From Lacisediminihabitans profunda (GTDB lineage Bacteria; Actinomycetota; Actinomycetes; Actinomycetales; Microbacteriaceae), in NCBI RefSeq assembly GCF_008040105.1, contig NZ_VRMG01000007.1, positions 1-64,000 on the forward strand: a stretch of DNA of 64,000 bases, written 5' to 3'. Positions 27,190-35,616 of the stretch are shown here, one piece after another (within the stretch, counting starts at the first letter, position 1; every line of letters begins with the position of its first letter). Position numbers and translations under genes: made by a program. The notes under the pieces are model-generated. The model worked only from the letters and a program-made list of their open reading frames with translations, did no database searches and was not told the DNA's origin.

Positions 27190-28464
27190 CTACTTGGTGA
27201 GGTCGCCGAACTCGGCGGACTCGTACACGTTGTCGTTGCCCGTCGTGTACTTGTAGATGGAGATGTACGCCTGCGACGGGTCACCGTTCTTGTCGAACGT
27301 GATCGGGCCGGAGAGCCCGTCGTAGTTCGCGGCCTTGCCGTCGTTGATCAGCTTGGCGCACGCCGCGAAGGTCGTGCACTTCGTGCCGTCCTTCGACACC
27401 GTCTCCAGGTTCGCCTTGATCGTCGGGCCATCGGCCTTCTTGCCCTTCAGCGCGGCCAGGGCGAGGAGGACAGTGGCGTCGTAGGACTCGGGCGCGTAGG
27501 TGAACACCGTCAACGCCGCGTTGCCCTCCTTCTTGACGAGCGCCTGCAGCTTGGCCTGGAAGTCCTTCGAGGCGTCCACCCCCGGGACGGTGAACTGCGC
27601 GCCAGCGATGTCGGGTCCCGTGTACGTCTTGTCGATGACTCCGTAGTTGCCGTCCGTGCCGTAGAACTTCTTGAAGTCGAAGTTGTTCTTCTGCAACTCG
27701 GGGGCGATGGCCTTCAACTGGTCGAACGAGATCACGATGAGCGCGTCGGGGTTCGTCGACAGCGCCTGCGTCACCTCGGACGAGAAGCTGGTCGCCGCGG
27801 GGTCGTACGGCACGTTCTCGCCGACTTTTCCGCCACCGGCCTCGATGGCCTTCTTGGCGTTGTCGTCAAGACCCTGGCCGTATGAGTCGTTTTGGTAGAT
27901 GATCGACACGTTTGTCGCGCCGTCCTTGAGCACCTTCTGGCCCAGCACGCGACCCTGAAGAACGTCAGAGGGGGCGGTGCGCCAGTAGTATCCGTCATCC
28001 GCGTAGGACGAGAATGTCGGGGAGGTGTTGGCCGGAGAGATCTCGATGACCTTGGCCTTCGTGATCTGGTCGATGATGGAGAGCGAGACGCTGGAGGACG
28101 CGGCGCCGATGATCGCGCTGACGCCATCCGCGAGCAGGGCGGTCGCAGACTGGGTCGCGATATTGGTCTTCGTGTCCCCCGAGTCCTTGTTCTCGACGGT
28201 GACCTTGATTCCGGCCTTCGCCGCGTTGATGTCTGCGGCAGCAGCCGCGACGCCAGCGAACTCGGGCGGCCCAAGCACTGCGAGGGAACCCGTCTGCGGC
28301 AGAATCGTGCCGATCTTCAGTGTGAGGTCCTTGCCGCTGGAGGTAGAGCCACCCGAGGCACAGCCGCTCAAGATGAGCGCGCTGATGCCGAGAATTGCGA
28401 TACCGCTGACGGCGGACTTGAGAGACCGTGAGCGGGAGGCCGTGGCCTTCGCGAGAACGCTCAT
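27190..28464 (-). CDS. Branched-chain amino acid ABC substrate-binding lipoprotein (LivK-like)
   Basis: A 424-aa exported lipoprotein. The N-terminal signal ends in a lipobox (ALILSGC, about residue 35) followed by a Gly/Ser linker. Then comes the Peripla_BP_6 fold (KIGTILPQTGSLAVLGPPEF, SAIIGAASSSVSLSIID, VIEISPANTSPTFS). It should deliver amino acids to LivHMGF. ATG 28464 has AAGGAG 4 nt upstream; a longer frame exists. It is convergent with the cassette rather than in it, so its expression is set separately. Its promoter region carries GTTAC palindromes. Confidence 0.93.
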   Translation of the reverse strand: MSVLAKATASRSRSLKSAVSGIAILGISALILSGCASGGSTSSGKDLTLKIGTILPQTGSLAVLGPPEFAGVAAAAADINAAKAGIKVTVENKDSGDTKTNIATQSATALLADGVSAIIGAASSSVSLSIIDQITKAKVIEISPANTSPTFSSYADDGYYWRTAPSDVLQGRVLGQKVLKDGATNVSIIYQNDSYGQGLDDNAKKAIEAGGGKVGENVPYDPAATSFSSEVTQALSTNPDALIVISFDQLKAIAPELQKNNFDFKKFYGTDGNYGVIDKTYTGPDIAGAQFTVPGVDASKDFQAKLQALVKKEGNAALTVFTYAPESYDATVLLALAALKGKKADGPTIKANLETVSKDGTKCTTFAACAKLINDGKAANYDGLSGPITFDKNGDPSQAYISIYKYTTGNDNVYESAEFGDLTK

Positions 28465-28527
28465 GTTGCTCCTTGCGTTGTGTGAGTTTGACGACGCGAC
28501 AATGCGGGGCATTGCCGTGCTTATGAA

Positions 28528-28558
28528 CGTATTGCTCTCGATCACGAGAAACAATACG
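28528..28558. promoter_or_regulatory. Candidate operator palindrome 1 upstream of the binding-protein gene
   Basis: CGTATTG (28528-28534) and CAATACG (28552-28558) bracket CTCTCG...CGAGAA, giving a 13-bp imperfect inverted repeat with one mismatch and one bulge. It lies 64-94 nt upstream of the ATG at 28464. The binding factor is unknown. Confidence 0.45.
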
Positions 28559-28563
28559 TGTGG

Positions 28564-28606
28564 GTTACATCCATGTAACACGCCACAATCGTTACCTTTC
28601 GTTACC
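28564..28606. promoter_or_regulatory. GTTAC-rich operator cluster (GlnR-box-like)
   Basis: GTTAC-N6-GTAAC is at 28564-28579 as a 7-bp-arm palindrome, then GTTACCTTTCGTTACC at 28591-28606. The spacing resembles the GTnAC-N6-GaAAC halves known for actinobacterial GlnR. Nitrogen control of an amino acid binding protein would make sense, but the match is imperfect and the regulator is inferred. Confidence 0.4.
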
Positions 28607-28641
28607 GAAGGATTATCTGGCGGATACGGCAGAGCGGTGGT

Positions 28642-29901
28642 TCACCCCCCGACGATATCGCCGGTCCGTGCGAATCGATTTGCGGCGTCGTACTTGTAGA
28701 CGCCGAAGTGCGCGGAGGTCGGATCGCCCTTGCTGTCGAAGGCGATCGGCCCGGAGATTCCGTCGTAGTCGATGTCGGGCTGGGTCTTCAGCACGGCGAC
28801 ACACTCGCCGAAACTCGTGCACTTGATGCCGCCCTTCGAGACGTCGGTGAGCCGTGCCGCGATCGACGGACCCCCGGCATCGCGGGCGACGATCGCCGCG
28901 AGCGCGGCCAGAATCGTGGCGTCGTATGCCTCCGGCGCATAGGCCATGCTGCTCGTCGCGGGGTCCGCCGCCTTCACCCGGGCGGTGAAGGCGGCATCCG
29001 ATCCGGCCCCGGCGAGAATGCCGTTGACCCCGGTCAAGGTGCCGGCCGGCAAAGCCTGCGAGTAGTCGGCCATGTTCTCGCCGGTGAGCCAGAGCTTCGC
29101 CCCGCCGAGGCCGGCTGCGGTCAGCGCCGTGATCACCGCCGTGTTCTGCTCCATCGCGGCGAAGGTGCTCGCGAAGACCACGGCATCCGGGGTCGCCTTT
29201 TTCACCGCGGCGACGATCGGCGCGAAATCCTTCACGGAGGGATCGAACTTCTGCGTCGCGACGAGGGAGCCGAAGCCGGCCTTGAGCCGGGAACGGAGGG
29301 AACCGAGGATCGCGGCGCCGGTCTCGTCGTCGAGGTAGACGTAGGCCACCCTGCCCTTGCCGCCGATGGCCCGCGCGATGGCGTCGCCCTCGAGCGCCGC
29401 GGAGGGAATGGTGCGGAAGAACAGTCCGGAGTCCGCCATCGTACTCAGCCGCACGGAGGTGGCGGCGGGCGAAATCATCGGGATGCCCGCGGCGGCGAGC
29501 TTCGGCGCCAGTCGCTCCGCGAGCACGGACGACGACGGGCCGATCAGCACGTCGACCTTCCGGGTCTGAAGGTCGGCGAACGACTTCTCGATGGTGTCCG
29601 TGCTGACATCGCCCGAGTCCCGGTGCAGCACCTCGACGGGCTTGCCGAGCACGCCGCCGGCCTCGTTGATCTCGCGCACGGCGGCCTCGACCGCCGCGGC
29701 CTGGGCCGGCCCCAGGTAGGCCTGCGCCCCGGTCGTGGGGAAGAGCGTGCCGATGCGCAGCACCCCGTCGCCGGTCGGCTTGACCGAGGAACTCTGAGTC
29801 CTGGTCGGCACCGGTTTCGGCGCCTCGGTCGCGCATCCGGCGACGGCGAGGCTCAGGGCCGCGGAGAGGGCGACGACGACGAGGGTGCGTGGGCTCGGCA
29901 T
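28642..29901 (-). CDS. Second (orphan) branched-chain amino acid binding lipoprotein
   Basis: 419 aa. The signal peptide (TLVVVALSAALSLAVAGC) has its lipobox Cys at about residue 23, then a Pro/Thr linker and the same Peripla_BP_6 fold (RIGTLFPTTGAQAYLGPAQA, LIGPSSSVLAERLAP). It is clearly paralogous to the 27190-28464 protein: both end with YAPE-x-YDAT, KCT-x-F and YDG-x-SGPI-x-FD-x-x-GDP segments. No permease or ATPase gene is beside it, so it may share LivHMGF with another specificity. AAGGA precedes ATG 29901. Confidence 0.9.
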   Translation of the reverse strand: MPSPRTLVVVALSAALSLAVAGCATEAPKPVPTRTQSSSVKPTGDGVLRIGTLFPTTGAQAYLGPAQAAAVEAAVREINEAGGVLGKPVEVLHRDSGDVSTDTIEKSFADLQTRKVDVLIGPSSSVLAERLAPKLAAAGIPMISPAATSVRLSTMADSGLFFRTIPSAALEGDAIARAIGGKGRVAYVYLDDETGAAILGSLRSRLKAGFGSLVATQKFDPSVKDFAPIVAAVKKATPDAVVFASTFAAMEQNTAVITALTAAGLGGAKLWLTGENMADYSQALPAGTLTGVNGILAGAGSDAAFTARVKAADPATSSMAYAPEAYDATILAALAAIVARDAGGPSIAARLTDVSKGGIKCTSFGECVAVLKTQPDIDYDGISGPIAFDSKGDPTSAHFGVYKYDAANRFARTGDIVGG

Positions 29902-29942
29902 GGGGGTCCTTAGCTGGGGATCATCCCGAACCCTACCGGTGA

Positions 29943-30881
29943 TCAGGCCGTGATCGGCGAGGCGCGGCGCGAGCGGGACCCGGCCACGAAGACATCGATG
30001 CTCAGAACGACCAGCGCCACCCAGACCAGGGCGAATCCCGCCCAGCGCATGGGCGGCATCGCCTCGCGCAGCACGAAGGCGCCGAAGAGGAACTGCAGTA
30101 CGGGCGCGAGGTACTGGATGAGCCCCATGTAGACGAGCGGCAGGCGACGCGCGGCGGCGGCGAAGAGGAGGAGGGGCGTCGCGGTGACGACTCCGGCACT
30201 GATGAGCGCGAGCGTGTGCCAGGGGCTCACCGTGCCGAAGGTGATGCCGGCGCCCGCCCCCACCACGAGGAGTTGCACGGTGGCCACCGGCACAAGCCAG
30301 GCTGTCTCGAGGGTGAGGCCGCTCACCGCGTCCACCGCGCCGCCGACGCGCTTCTTGATGAGTCCGTACAGGCCGAAGGAGAACGCGAGGGTGAGGGAGA
30401 TCCACGGCAGCGCCCCGTAGTTGATCGCGAGCACGAGCACGGCGATGCCGCTGATTCCGACCGCGATCCACTGCAGCGGCCTCAGCCGTTCGCGCAGCAG
30501 CAGCACTCCGAGCAGCACCGTCACGATCGGGTTGATGAAGTAGCCGAGCGACGTCTCGATCACATGACCGCTGAGGGTGCCGTAGACGTAGACCTGCCAG
30601 TTGACGAAGATGAGGGCTGCAGCGAGACCCATCATGAGTACGAGTCGCGGCTGCTTCAGAACCGCGACGAGCTGCGGCCACTTGCGGGTGACCGTGATGA
30701 TCAGGGCACAGAAGACGAGGGAGAAGAGAATGCGCCAGGCCACGATCTCGATCGCGCCGGCCGGCTGCAGCAGCAGGAAGTAGGCGGGCAGGAAGCCCCA
30801 CAGCCCATAGGCGGCGACGGCGAAGATGACGCCGGAGCGCTCGTGCGAACGGGGGGAGGCAGTGCTGGTCACTGTGCGCAT
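29943..30881 (-). CDS. rarD: RarD-like EamA family permease
   Basis: A 312-aa protein with about ten transmembrane helices in two EamA repeats. RarD features are GVIFAVAAYGLWGFLPAYFLLL, VAWRILFSLVFCALI, FVNWQVYVYGTLSGHVIETSLGYFINP (in pieces) and LPLVYMGLIQYLAPVLQFLFG. RarD relatives are DMT-superfamily transporters of uncertain substrate (linked to chloramphenicol sensitivity in E. coli). A GTG at 30896 would add 5 residues; neither start has a clear ribosome-binding site. It lies downstream of groES beyond a terminator. Confidence 0.85.
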   Translation of the reverse strand: MRTVTSTASPRSHERSGVIFAVAAYGLWGFLPAYFLLLQPAGAIEIVAWRILFSLVFCALIITVTRKWPQLVAVLKQPRLVLMMGLAAALIFVNWQVYVYGTLSGHVIETSLGYFINPIVTVLLGVLLLRERLRPLQWIAVGISGIAVLVLAINYGALPWISLTLAFSFGLYGLIKKRVGGAVDAVSGLTLETAWLVPVATVQLLVVGAGAGITFGTVSPWHTLALISAGVVTATPLLLFAAAARRLPLVYMGLIQYLAPVLQFLFGAFVLREAMPPMRWAGFALVWVALVVLSIDVFVAGSRSRRASPITA

Positions 30882-30910
30882 GCTACGGGATTTCACGGCC
30901 CGAAGATGAA

Positions 30911-30946
30911 CGAAGGGCCCGTCCGGCGTACCGGACGGGCCCTTCG
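30911..30946 (-). terminator. groES terminator
   Basis: A perfect 16-bp stem (30911-30926 with 30931-30946) with loop CGTA begins 12 nt after the groES stop. AAAG flanks it on one side. It separates groES from the RarD-like gene. Confidence 0.85.
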
Positions 30947-30957
30947 AAAGAAGCTGA

Positions 30958-31254
30958 CTAGCGGACGACTACCGCGAGCACGTCGCGAGCCGAGAGCACG
31001 AGCAGGTCTTCCCCGCCGTACTTCACCTCGGTTCCGCCGTACTTGGAGTAGATGACCTTGTCGCCCACGGCGATGTCGAGCGGGATGCGGTTGCCGTTGT
31101 CGTCGATGCGACCTGGTCCGACCGCGACGACCTCGCCCTCCTGGGGCTTCTCTTTCGCGGTGTCAGGAATGACGAGTCCCGAAGCAGTCGTCTGCTCCGC
31201 CTCGACCTGCTTGATGACAATGCGATCCTCGAGCGGCTTGATGGAGACCGACAC
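30958..31254 (-). CDS. groES: Co-chaperonin GroES
   Basis: A 98-aa heptameric lid of the GroEL folding chamber. Typical pieces are [20 protein letters not shown] (mobile loop [10 protein letters not shown]), VVAVGPGRI and [19 protein letters not shown]. The GTG start has AAGAGG 6 nt upstream. groEL is not next to it: a terminator and the RarD-like gene follow, so groEL must lie elsewhere. Two CIRCE operators upstream show HrcA control. Confidence 0.97.
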   Translation of the reverse strand: MSVSIKPLEDRIVIKQVEAEQTTASGLVIPDTAKEKPQEGEVVAVGPGRIDDNGNRIPLDIAVGDKVIYSKYGGTEVKYGGEDLLVLSARDVLAVVVR

Positions 31255-31292
31255 GGTTGACCTCTTTCTGAATGACTTTTAGAAATCTTGGG

Positions 31293-31319
31293 TTAGCACT
31301 TTCACTGTGAGAGTGCCAG
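31293..31319. promoter_or_regulatory. CIRCE operator 1 (HrcA site)
   Basis: TTAGCACTT-N9-GAGTGCCAG matches the canonical CIRCE (TTAGCACTC-N9-GAGTGCTAA) at 8 of 9 and 7 of 9 positions. It overlaps the expected groES transcription start. Confidence 0.85.
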
Positions 31320-31323
31320 ATGT

Positions 31324-31352
31324 AGCTTAGCCGCGCATTAGCACTCGTGCAA
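31324..31352 (-). promoter_or_regulatory. groES promoter
   Basis: On the minus strand there is a -35 TTGCAC (31347-31352), a 17-nt spacer and a -10 TAAGCT (31324-31329). It is sandwiched by the two CIRCE sites, one covering the -35 and one covering the start, as expected for HrcA repression. Confidence 0.65.
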
Positions 31353-31364
31353 TCGGAGTGCCAG
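31338..31364. promoter_or_regulatory. CIRCE operator 2 (HrcA site)
   Basis: TTAGCACTC-N9-GAGTGCCAG has a perfect left half and 7 of 9 in the right half. It overlaps the -35 box of the groES promoter. Confidence 0.9.
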
Positions 31365-31405
31365 ACCCGATTGCGTTTCGGGTCATCCCGCGCCCCTCCC
31401 CGCGG

Positions 31406-31488
31406 CCGAAAACGCAGGGGATTCCGCGTCAAACGGCCGCGTGCGCGCTCACATCGCACCGGGCATCCGGGATCTCCTGCGTTTTCGG
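31406..31488. repeat. Inverted repeat flanking about 57 nt
   Basis: CCGAAAACGCAGG (31406-31418) is complementary to CCTGCGTTTTCGG (31476-31488). Pairing extends inward for about 7 more positions with two mismatches. It has the same build as the repeat at 3185-3277: arms with CCGAAA, an internal stretch of about 55-57 nt, in front of a plus-strand gene. Confidence 0.7.
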
Positions 31489-31560
31489 ATGGCGGAGCGG
31501 ACGGCGGAGCGGAGCGGGGAGGATGCGGGGGTTGCCGCGATCCGTACGAGAATGGGGCGG

Positions 31561-32748
31561 ATGGACATCTCCGAGCTGCGCGAAATTCTCTCCGCCGAGG
31601 GCCTGCGGCTGCTCGATTCCTTGCCGCCGTACGAGTCGGCCGCCGACGTGCTGAAGTCTGTGACCGAGCTGCGCAAGGCAGGGCACTCCCCCGCGATGGT
31701 CGCCGCCGTGCTGAGCCAGTCGAAGCTGCGGGGCCGGGGCGAGGCCAAGTTCGGCCCGTTCGCGTCGCGGATGCTCTTCACCGAGGCCGGTCTCGAGCAG
31801 GCGACGCGTCTTCAGGTCGCCGCCCTGCACGCCGGCCGTTTCCGGGCGGCGGGCGTGTGGCGCGTGGTCGACCTCGGCTGCGGAATCGGGGGCGACGCCA
31901 TGGCGATGGCCGCCCTGGAGCTCGAGGTGACCGCCGTCGAACGGGACGAGGTCACGGCGGCGATCGCGGCCTACAACCTCGCGCCCTGGCCGAACGCCAC
32001 CGTCGTCAACGCCGATGCGACAGACATCGACGTCACCGACTTCGACGCGGTGTTCCTCGACCCGGCGCGGCGCACCTCCGGGCACTCGAACACCTCGCGG
32101 GTCACCAACCCCGCCGACTACTCTCCCTCTCTTGACTTCGCCTTCGCCACGGCCGCGACCCTGCCCACCGGGATCAAGCTCGGTCCCGGAATCGACCGCG
32201 ACCTCATTCCCCGGGACGCGGAGGCGCAGTGGGTGTCCGTCGATCGGGACGTCGTTGAGCTCGGCCTGTGGTTCGGCACCCTGGCCAGGCCGGGCATCCG
32301 CCGATCGGCGCTCGTGATCGGGCCCCACGGCACGGCGGAGCTCAGCGCGGACGCGGACAGCGAAGACGCCCCGACCGGCGAGCTCGGCGACTACCTCTAC
32401 GAACCGGACGGCGCGGTCATCAGGGCCCGGCTGATCGGCGACCTCGCGAGGCGCCTCGACGCCACGATGCTCAGCGACGGAATCGCCTACCTCTCCTCGA
32501 ACAGCGCGATCGAGACGCCGTTTGCGACCTGCTTCCGGGTGCTGGAGGTGCTTCCGTTCGACGAACGCGCGCTGCGCAAGGAGCTCGCGGCCCGCGGGAT
32601 CGGGCGGCTCGAAATCAAGAAGCGCGGGGTGGATCTCGACCCGGCCGAGTTCCGCAAGAGGCTCAAGCTCAAGGGCGACAACAGCGCCACCCTCGTCGTC
32701 ACCCGCGTGGCCGGCCGGCACAGCGCGCTGCTGGTGGAGCGCACCTGA
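31561..32748 (+). CDS. SAM-dependent methyltransferase with THUMP-like domain
   Basis: A 395-aa class I Rossmann methyltransferase. The SAM-binding motif VVDLGCGIGGDAMAMA lies near residue 100 and the catalytic-loop-like AVFLDPARRT follows at about 160. The C-terminal part (EIKKRGVDLDPAEFRKRLKL, NSATLVVTRV) matches the THUMP-like domain found in a family of uncharacterised, probably RNA-directed methyltransferases. ATG 31561 or ATG 31552 (three codons longer) are both possible; neither has a good ribosome-binding site. The target is unknown. Confidence 0.82.
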   Translation: MDISELREILSAEGLRLLDSLPPYESAADVLKSVTELRKAGHSPAMVAAVLSQSKLRGRGEAKFGPFASRMLFTEAGLEQATRLQVAALHAGRFRAAGVWRVVDLGCGIGGDAMAMAALELEVTAVERDEVTAAIAAYNLAPWPNATVVNADATDIDVTDFDAVFLDPARRTSGHSNTSRVTNPADYSPSLDFAFATAATLPTGIKLGPGIDRDLIPRDAEAQWVSVDRDVVELGLWFGTLARPGIRRSALVIGPHGTAELSADADSEDAPTGELGDYLYEPDGAVIRARLIGDLARRLDATMLSDGIAYLSSNSAIETPFATCFRVLEVLPFDERALRKELAARGIGRLEIKKRGVDLDPAEFRKRLKLKGDNSATLVVTRVAGRHSALLVERT

Positions 32749-32765
32749 CGGGCCACCCGGCATGA

Positions 32766-32801
32766 CGAAGGGCCCACCTCCCGGAGGAGGCGGACCCTTC
32801 G
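32766..32801. terminator. Terminator between convergent methyltransferase and DUF4190-type genes
   Basis: A 16-bp stem with two mismatches (32766-32781 with 32786-32801), loop CGGA, begins 17 nt after the methyltransferase stop. The base of the stem is GAAGGG/CCCTTC. Confidence 0.75.
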
Positions 32802-32841
32802 GCCTGCGCAATGAGACCCGGCTGACTTAGCCGGTCGTCAT

Positions 32842-33342
32842 TCAGTAGCTGTTATTGAACGCGCCGTGGGCGCCGGCCGCGACGAAGACCACGATCCAGC
32901 CGATCAGGGCGATGATCGCGATGGCCAGGCCGATGATTCCCGTGATGATGGCGGTGAGCCAGAAGCCCCGGGCCGGGAGGCCCTCGCGCTTCCTCCCCAT
33001 GATGCCGAGCACGAGCGCGGCCCCCGGGATGAAGAGCTGGAGAATCGAGCCGACGATCGGGATGAAGACGATCCAGAAGCCGAGCAGGCCGACGATACCG
33101 GCGATCATTCCGATGAGGCTCAGGGTCTTCTTGGGCGCCACGACGCCCGTCGTGCCATAGGCGGGAGCGGCGTAGCCGGCCGACGGGGGTGCCGGCGGGG
33201 TGGGGGCCGGAGGAGTCGGTGCGGCCGGCGGAGCCACCGGAGAGGCGGCCGGCTCGGGAGCTGCGGGCGGAGGCGTCGCCGGGGTCGCCGGCTGGGCTGG
33301 CGGCGGTACCGGCGGCAAGTCGCCGTTGACGGGGTCAGTCAT
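32842..33342 (-). CDS. Proline-rich DUF4190-type membrane protein
   Basis: 166 aa. A Pro/Ala-rich cytoplasmic N-terminus (about 1-70) is followed by a membrane part with hydrophobic segments at about 75-93, 97-112 and 128-155. The pattern LSLIGMIAGIVGLLGFWIVF and LFIPGAALVLGIMGRKREG fits the DUF4190/small hydrophobic actinobacterial families. Function unknown. It is the last gene before tsaD on the same strand, 98 nt away, probably with its own promoter. Confidence 0.7.
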   Translation of the reverse strand: MTDPVNGDLPPVPPPAQPATPATPPPAAPEPAASPVAPPAAPTPPAPTPPAPPSAGYAAPAYGTTGVVAPKKTLSLIGMIAGIVGLLGFWIVFIPIVGSILQLFIPGAALVLGIMGRKREGLPARGFWLTAIITGIIGLAIAIIALIGWIVVFVAAGAHGAFNNSY

Positions 33343-33440
33343 GGGTGCTCCTTAGGGAGAGGTCGGCGGTATCAGGCAATTCTCAGCCTTTCACCGTCGT
33401 TGCGGCATGTCAAACAGCGCCACGGGCGCAATTGGCCGGC

Positions 33441-34490
33441 TCAGGCCTGGATGACGGTGACGGGAAGGGTCGAATCGGCGCCGAAGGAGAGATCGGATGG
33501 CGCGTGGCCGGACTCGATCAGCTGGGCGCCGAGCGCGGCGATCATCGCTCCGTTGTCGGTGCAGAGCGACAGGGGCGGAATCCTCAGCTCGATCCCGGCC
33601 GCGGCGCAACGCTCGGCCGCGACCTCGCGAACCCGCGCGTTGGCGACCACGCCACCGCCGAGCAGAAGGCGGGGCACCCCGCGATCGCGGCACGCCGCGA
33701 CCGCCTTGGTGAGTAGCACGTCGGTGACCGCCTCCCGGAAGCTGGCGGCGACATCCGCGATCGGCACCTCCTCGCCGGCGTCGCGGGCGCGCTCCACCCA
33801 GCGCGCGACAGCGGTCTTGAGCCCCGAGAACGAGAAGTCGTACCGGTGCCTGTCCATGTCCTTCGGCTGGCTGAGTCCACGCGGGAAGCGAATCGCCGCC
33901 GGGTCGCCGGTGGCGGCGACCCTGTCGATCTGCGGACCGCCCGGGTACGGAAGCCCGAGCAGTCTCGCGACCTTGTCGAAGGCCTCGCCCGCCGCGTCGT
34001 CGATCGTCTCGCCGAGGAGTTCGACATCCGAGACCAGATCGCGCACCAGCAGGAGGGAGGTGTGGCCACCGGAGACGAGAAGAGCGATCGTGGGGTATTC
34101 GACGTCCTCGCCGGAGAGCACGTCGGCCCCGACGTGACCGACCAGGTGGTTGACGGCGTAGAGCGGCTTGCCGAGAGAGAGGGCGAGCGCCTTCGCCGCC
34201 GCCACGCCCACCATGAGCGCGCCGGACAGTCCGGGACCGCTCGTCACGGCGATCGCGTCAAGATCGTGGAGCGACACCTTCGCCTCGGCGAGCGCGGCCG
34301 TCAGCGCCGGGGTGAGTGCCTCGAGGTGCGCTCGCGCGGCGATCTCCGGAACGACGCCGCCGTAGCGGGCGTGCTCGTCCATGGACGACGCGATCACGTT
34401 GGCGAGGAGTGTCGTGCCACGCACGATGCCCACGCCCGTCTCGTCGCAGCTCGTCTCGATACCGAGGACGAGGGGTCCCGATGCGCTCAT
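33441..34490 (-). CDS. tsaD: tRNA t6A37 threonylcarbamoyltransferase TsaD
   Basis: Transfers threonylcarbamoyl from TC-AMP to A37 of ANN-decoding tRNAs, working with TsaB and TsaE. 349 aa. The ASKHA fold begins [16 protein letters not shown]. The metal-binding H-x-x-x-H motif is in [10 protein letters not shown](A) after [30 protein letters not shown] and [13 protein letters not shown] are all present. The ATG overlaps the rimI stop by 4 nt, so it is translationally coupled. Confidence 0.97.
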   Translation of the reverse strand: MSASGPLVLGIETSCDETGVGIVRGTTLLANVIASSMDEHARYGGVVPEIAARAHLEALTPALTAALAEAKVSLHDLDAIAVTSGPGLSGALMVGVAAAKALALSLGKPLYAVNHLVGHVGADVLSGEDVEYPTIALLVSGGHTSLLLVRDLVSDVELLGETIDDAAGEAFDKVARLLGLPYPGGPQIDRVAATGDPAAIRFPRGLSQPKDMDRHRYDFSFSGLKTAVARWVERARDAGEEVPIADVAASFREAVTDVLLTKAVAACRDRGVPRLLLGGGVVANARVREVAAERCAAAGIELRIPPLSLCTDNGAMIAALGAQLIESGHAPSDLSFGADSTLPVTVIQA

Positions 34491-34990
34491 TCGCCGGCCG
34501 CCGACTCGGTGGTCGGCTGCGTGGTCGGCTCCGGGATGAGCAGGCGCATGACCACGGCATCCACGCCATCCGGCTGGTAGTAGGCCACCCGCACGGCGAT
34601 GTCCTCGAATCCGAGGGTGCGGTAGAGCTCGTGCGCGCCGGGATTGTCCGCCCGCACCTCGAGGAACACCTCCGTGGCGCCTCGCTTGCGCGCCTCGCCG
34701 ATGAGCGCCTGCATGAGCGTGCGTCCCAGCCCGGAGCGCCGTGCCGACTCGGCGACGGCGATGGTCTGGATGTCACACTCGAGAGCGCCCCTCGGCGCGA
34801 ACAGGCCGGCGTAGCCGTCCAGCTCGCCCGGGAAGCCCAGGCGCTCGGCCACGAGGTAGTAGCACTGCCGGTTGATGAGGTCGCGGCGCATCGCGTCCCT
34901 CGACCACGCGTCGTTGCCGAAGGTGCCCGTCTCCAGCTCCATGATGTGGTCGAGGTCGTCGACGGTGGCGGTTCGCAGCTTCCAGGTCAT
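34487..34990 (-). CDS. rimI: Ribosomal-protein-alanine N-acetyltransferase RimI
   Basis: A 167-aa GNAT acetyltransferase. It starts [20 protein letters not shown] and has the acetyl-CoA motif [21 protein letters not shown] and [18 protein letters not shown]. RimI acetylates the N-terminus of ribosomal protein S18 in E. coli; in actinobacteria it is habitually placed inside the tsa cluster, as here. The tail after LLIPEP is low complexity. Start and stop overlap its neighbours (1 and 4 nt). Confidence 0.9.
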   Translation of the reverse strand: MTWKLRTATVDDLDHIMELETGTFGNDAWSRDAMRRDLINRQCYYLVAERLGFPGELDGYAGLFAPRGALECDIQTIAVAESARRSGLGRTLMQALIGEARKRGATEVFLEVRADNPGAHELYRTLGFEDIAVRVAYYQPDGVDAVVMRLLIPEPTTQPTTESAAGE

Positions 34991-35616
34991 CAGCTCACCC
35001 TCTTCGGGCCGGCGGAGACGGTGACGTCCGGGGCGCGCAGGTAGAGCGCCTCCGGGCCGGCGAACGCGCGCCGGTGCTGGAAGAGCCCCTCGGCGAGCAG
35101 GCCCGCGGATGCCGCGGAGACCTCGGCGGCATCGATGCGGGCGTGCCCGTCGAGGCCCAGCGTCTCGAGGCCGGCCGGGCTCTCGATGGCCGGGCCGCGT
35201 GATCGCTCGGGAAGGCCGAACTCGTCCGCCCCCGAGTAGGTGCTCCAGTAGACCTCCCGGCGTCTCGCGTCGGTGACCACGAGCAGCGGGCCGGTGTTCC
35301 CTGCCGCGTAGTGTCCCCAGGCCACGGCGTCGTGGCTCACGACGCGCACGACCGGCTTGCCGGCGCCGAACGCGAAGGCCTGGGCGGCCGCGATCCCCAC
35401 CCGCAGCCCGGTGAACGGACCGGGCCCCATCCCGACCGCGACGCCGGACAGCTCCGGGATGGAGACTCCGGACTCAGCGAGCGCGAGGGCGATGAGGGTG
35501 CCGATGACCTCGGCGTGGCGACGCGTATCCGCCTCCCCCAGTTCGACGATGGTGCCGCGGTCGCGGTCGACGATTGCGACACTCGATCCGGCCGAGGTGT
35601 CGATGGCGAGAAGCAT
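34990..35616 (-). CDS. tsaB: tRNA t6A biosynthesis protein TsaB
   Basis: A 208-aa inactive ASKHA paralogue of TsaD that scaffolds the TsaBDE complex. It opens MLLAIDTSAGSSVAIVD and contains GVAVGMGPGPFTGLRVGIAAAQAFAFG (in pieces), the family hallmark. Coupled to tsaE upstream and rimI downstream by single-base stop/start overlaps. Confidence 0.93.
   Translation of the reverse strand: MLLAIDTSAGSSVAIVDRDRGTIVELGEADTRRHAEVIGTLIALALAESGVSIPELSGVAVGMGPGPFTGLRVGIAAAQAFAFGAGKPVVRVVSHDAVAWGHYAAGNTGPLLVVTDARRREVYWSTYSGADEFGLPERSRGPAIESPAGLETLGLDGHARIDAAEVSAASAGLLAEGLFQHRRAFAGPEALYLRAPDVTVSAGPKRVS

Larger units (their letters stand above)
31255..31560. other. 306-nt divergent region: groES control plus an inverted repeat
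   Basis: The region between groES (-) and the methyltransferase (+) holds the groES promoter, two CIRCE operators and a long inverted repeat (31406-31488), all listed separately. The methyltransferase frame stays open back to 31441, but that part looks non-coding. Confidence 0.75.

Noticed and set aside
28560-28826. Arg-rich plus-strand frame over the end of the orphan binding protein
   Set aside because: Antisense shadow with biased composition.
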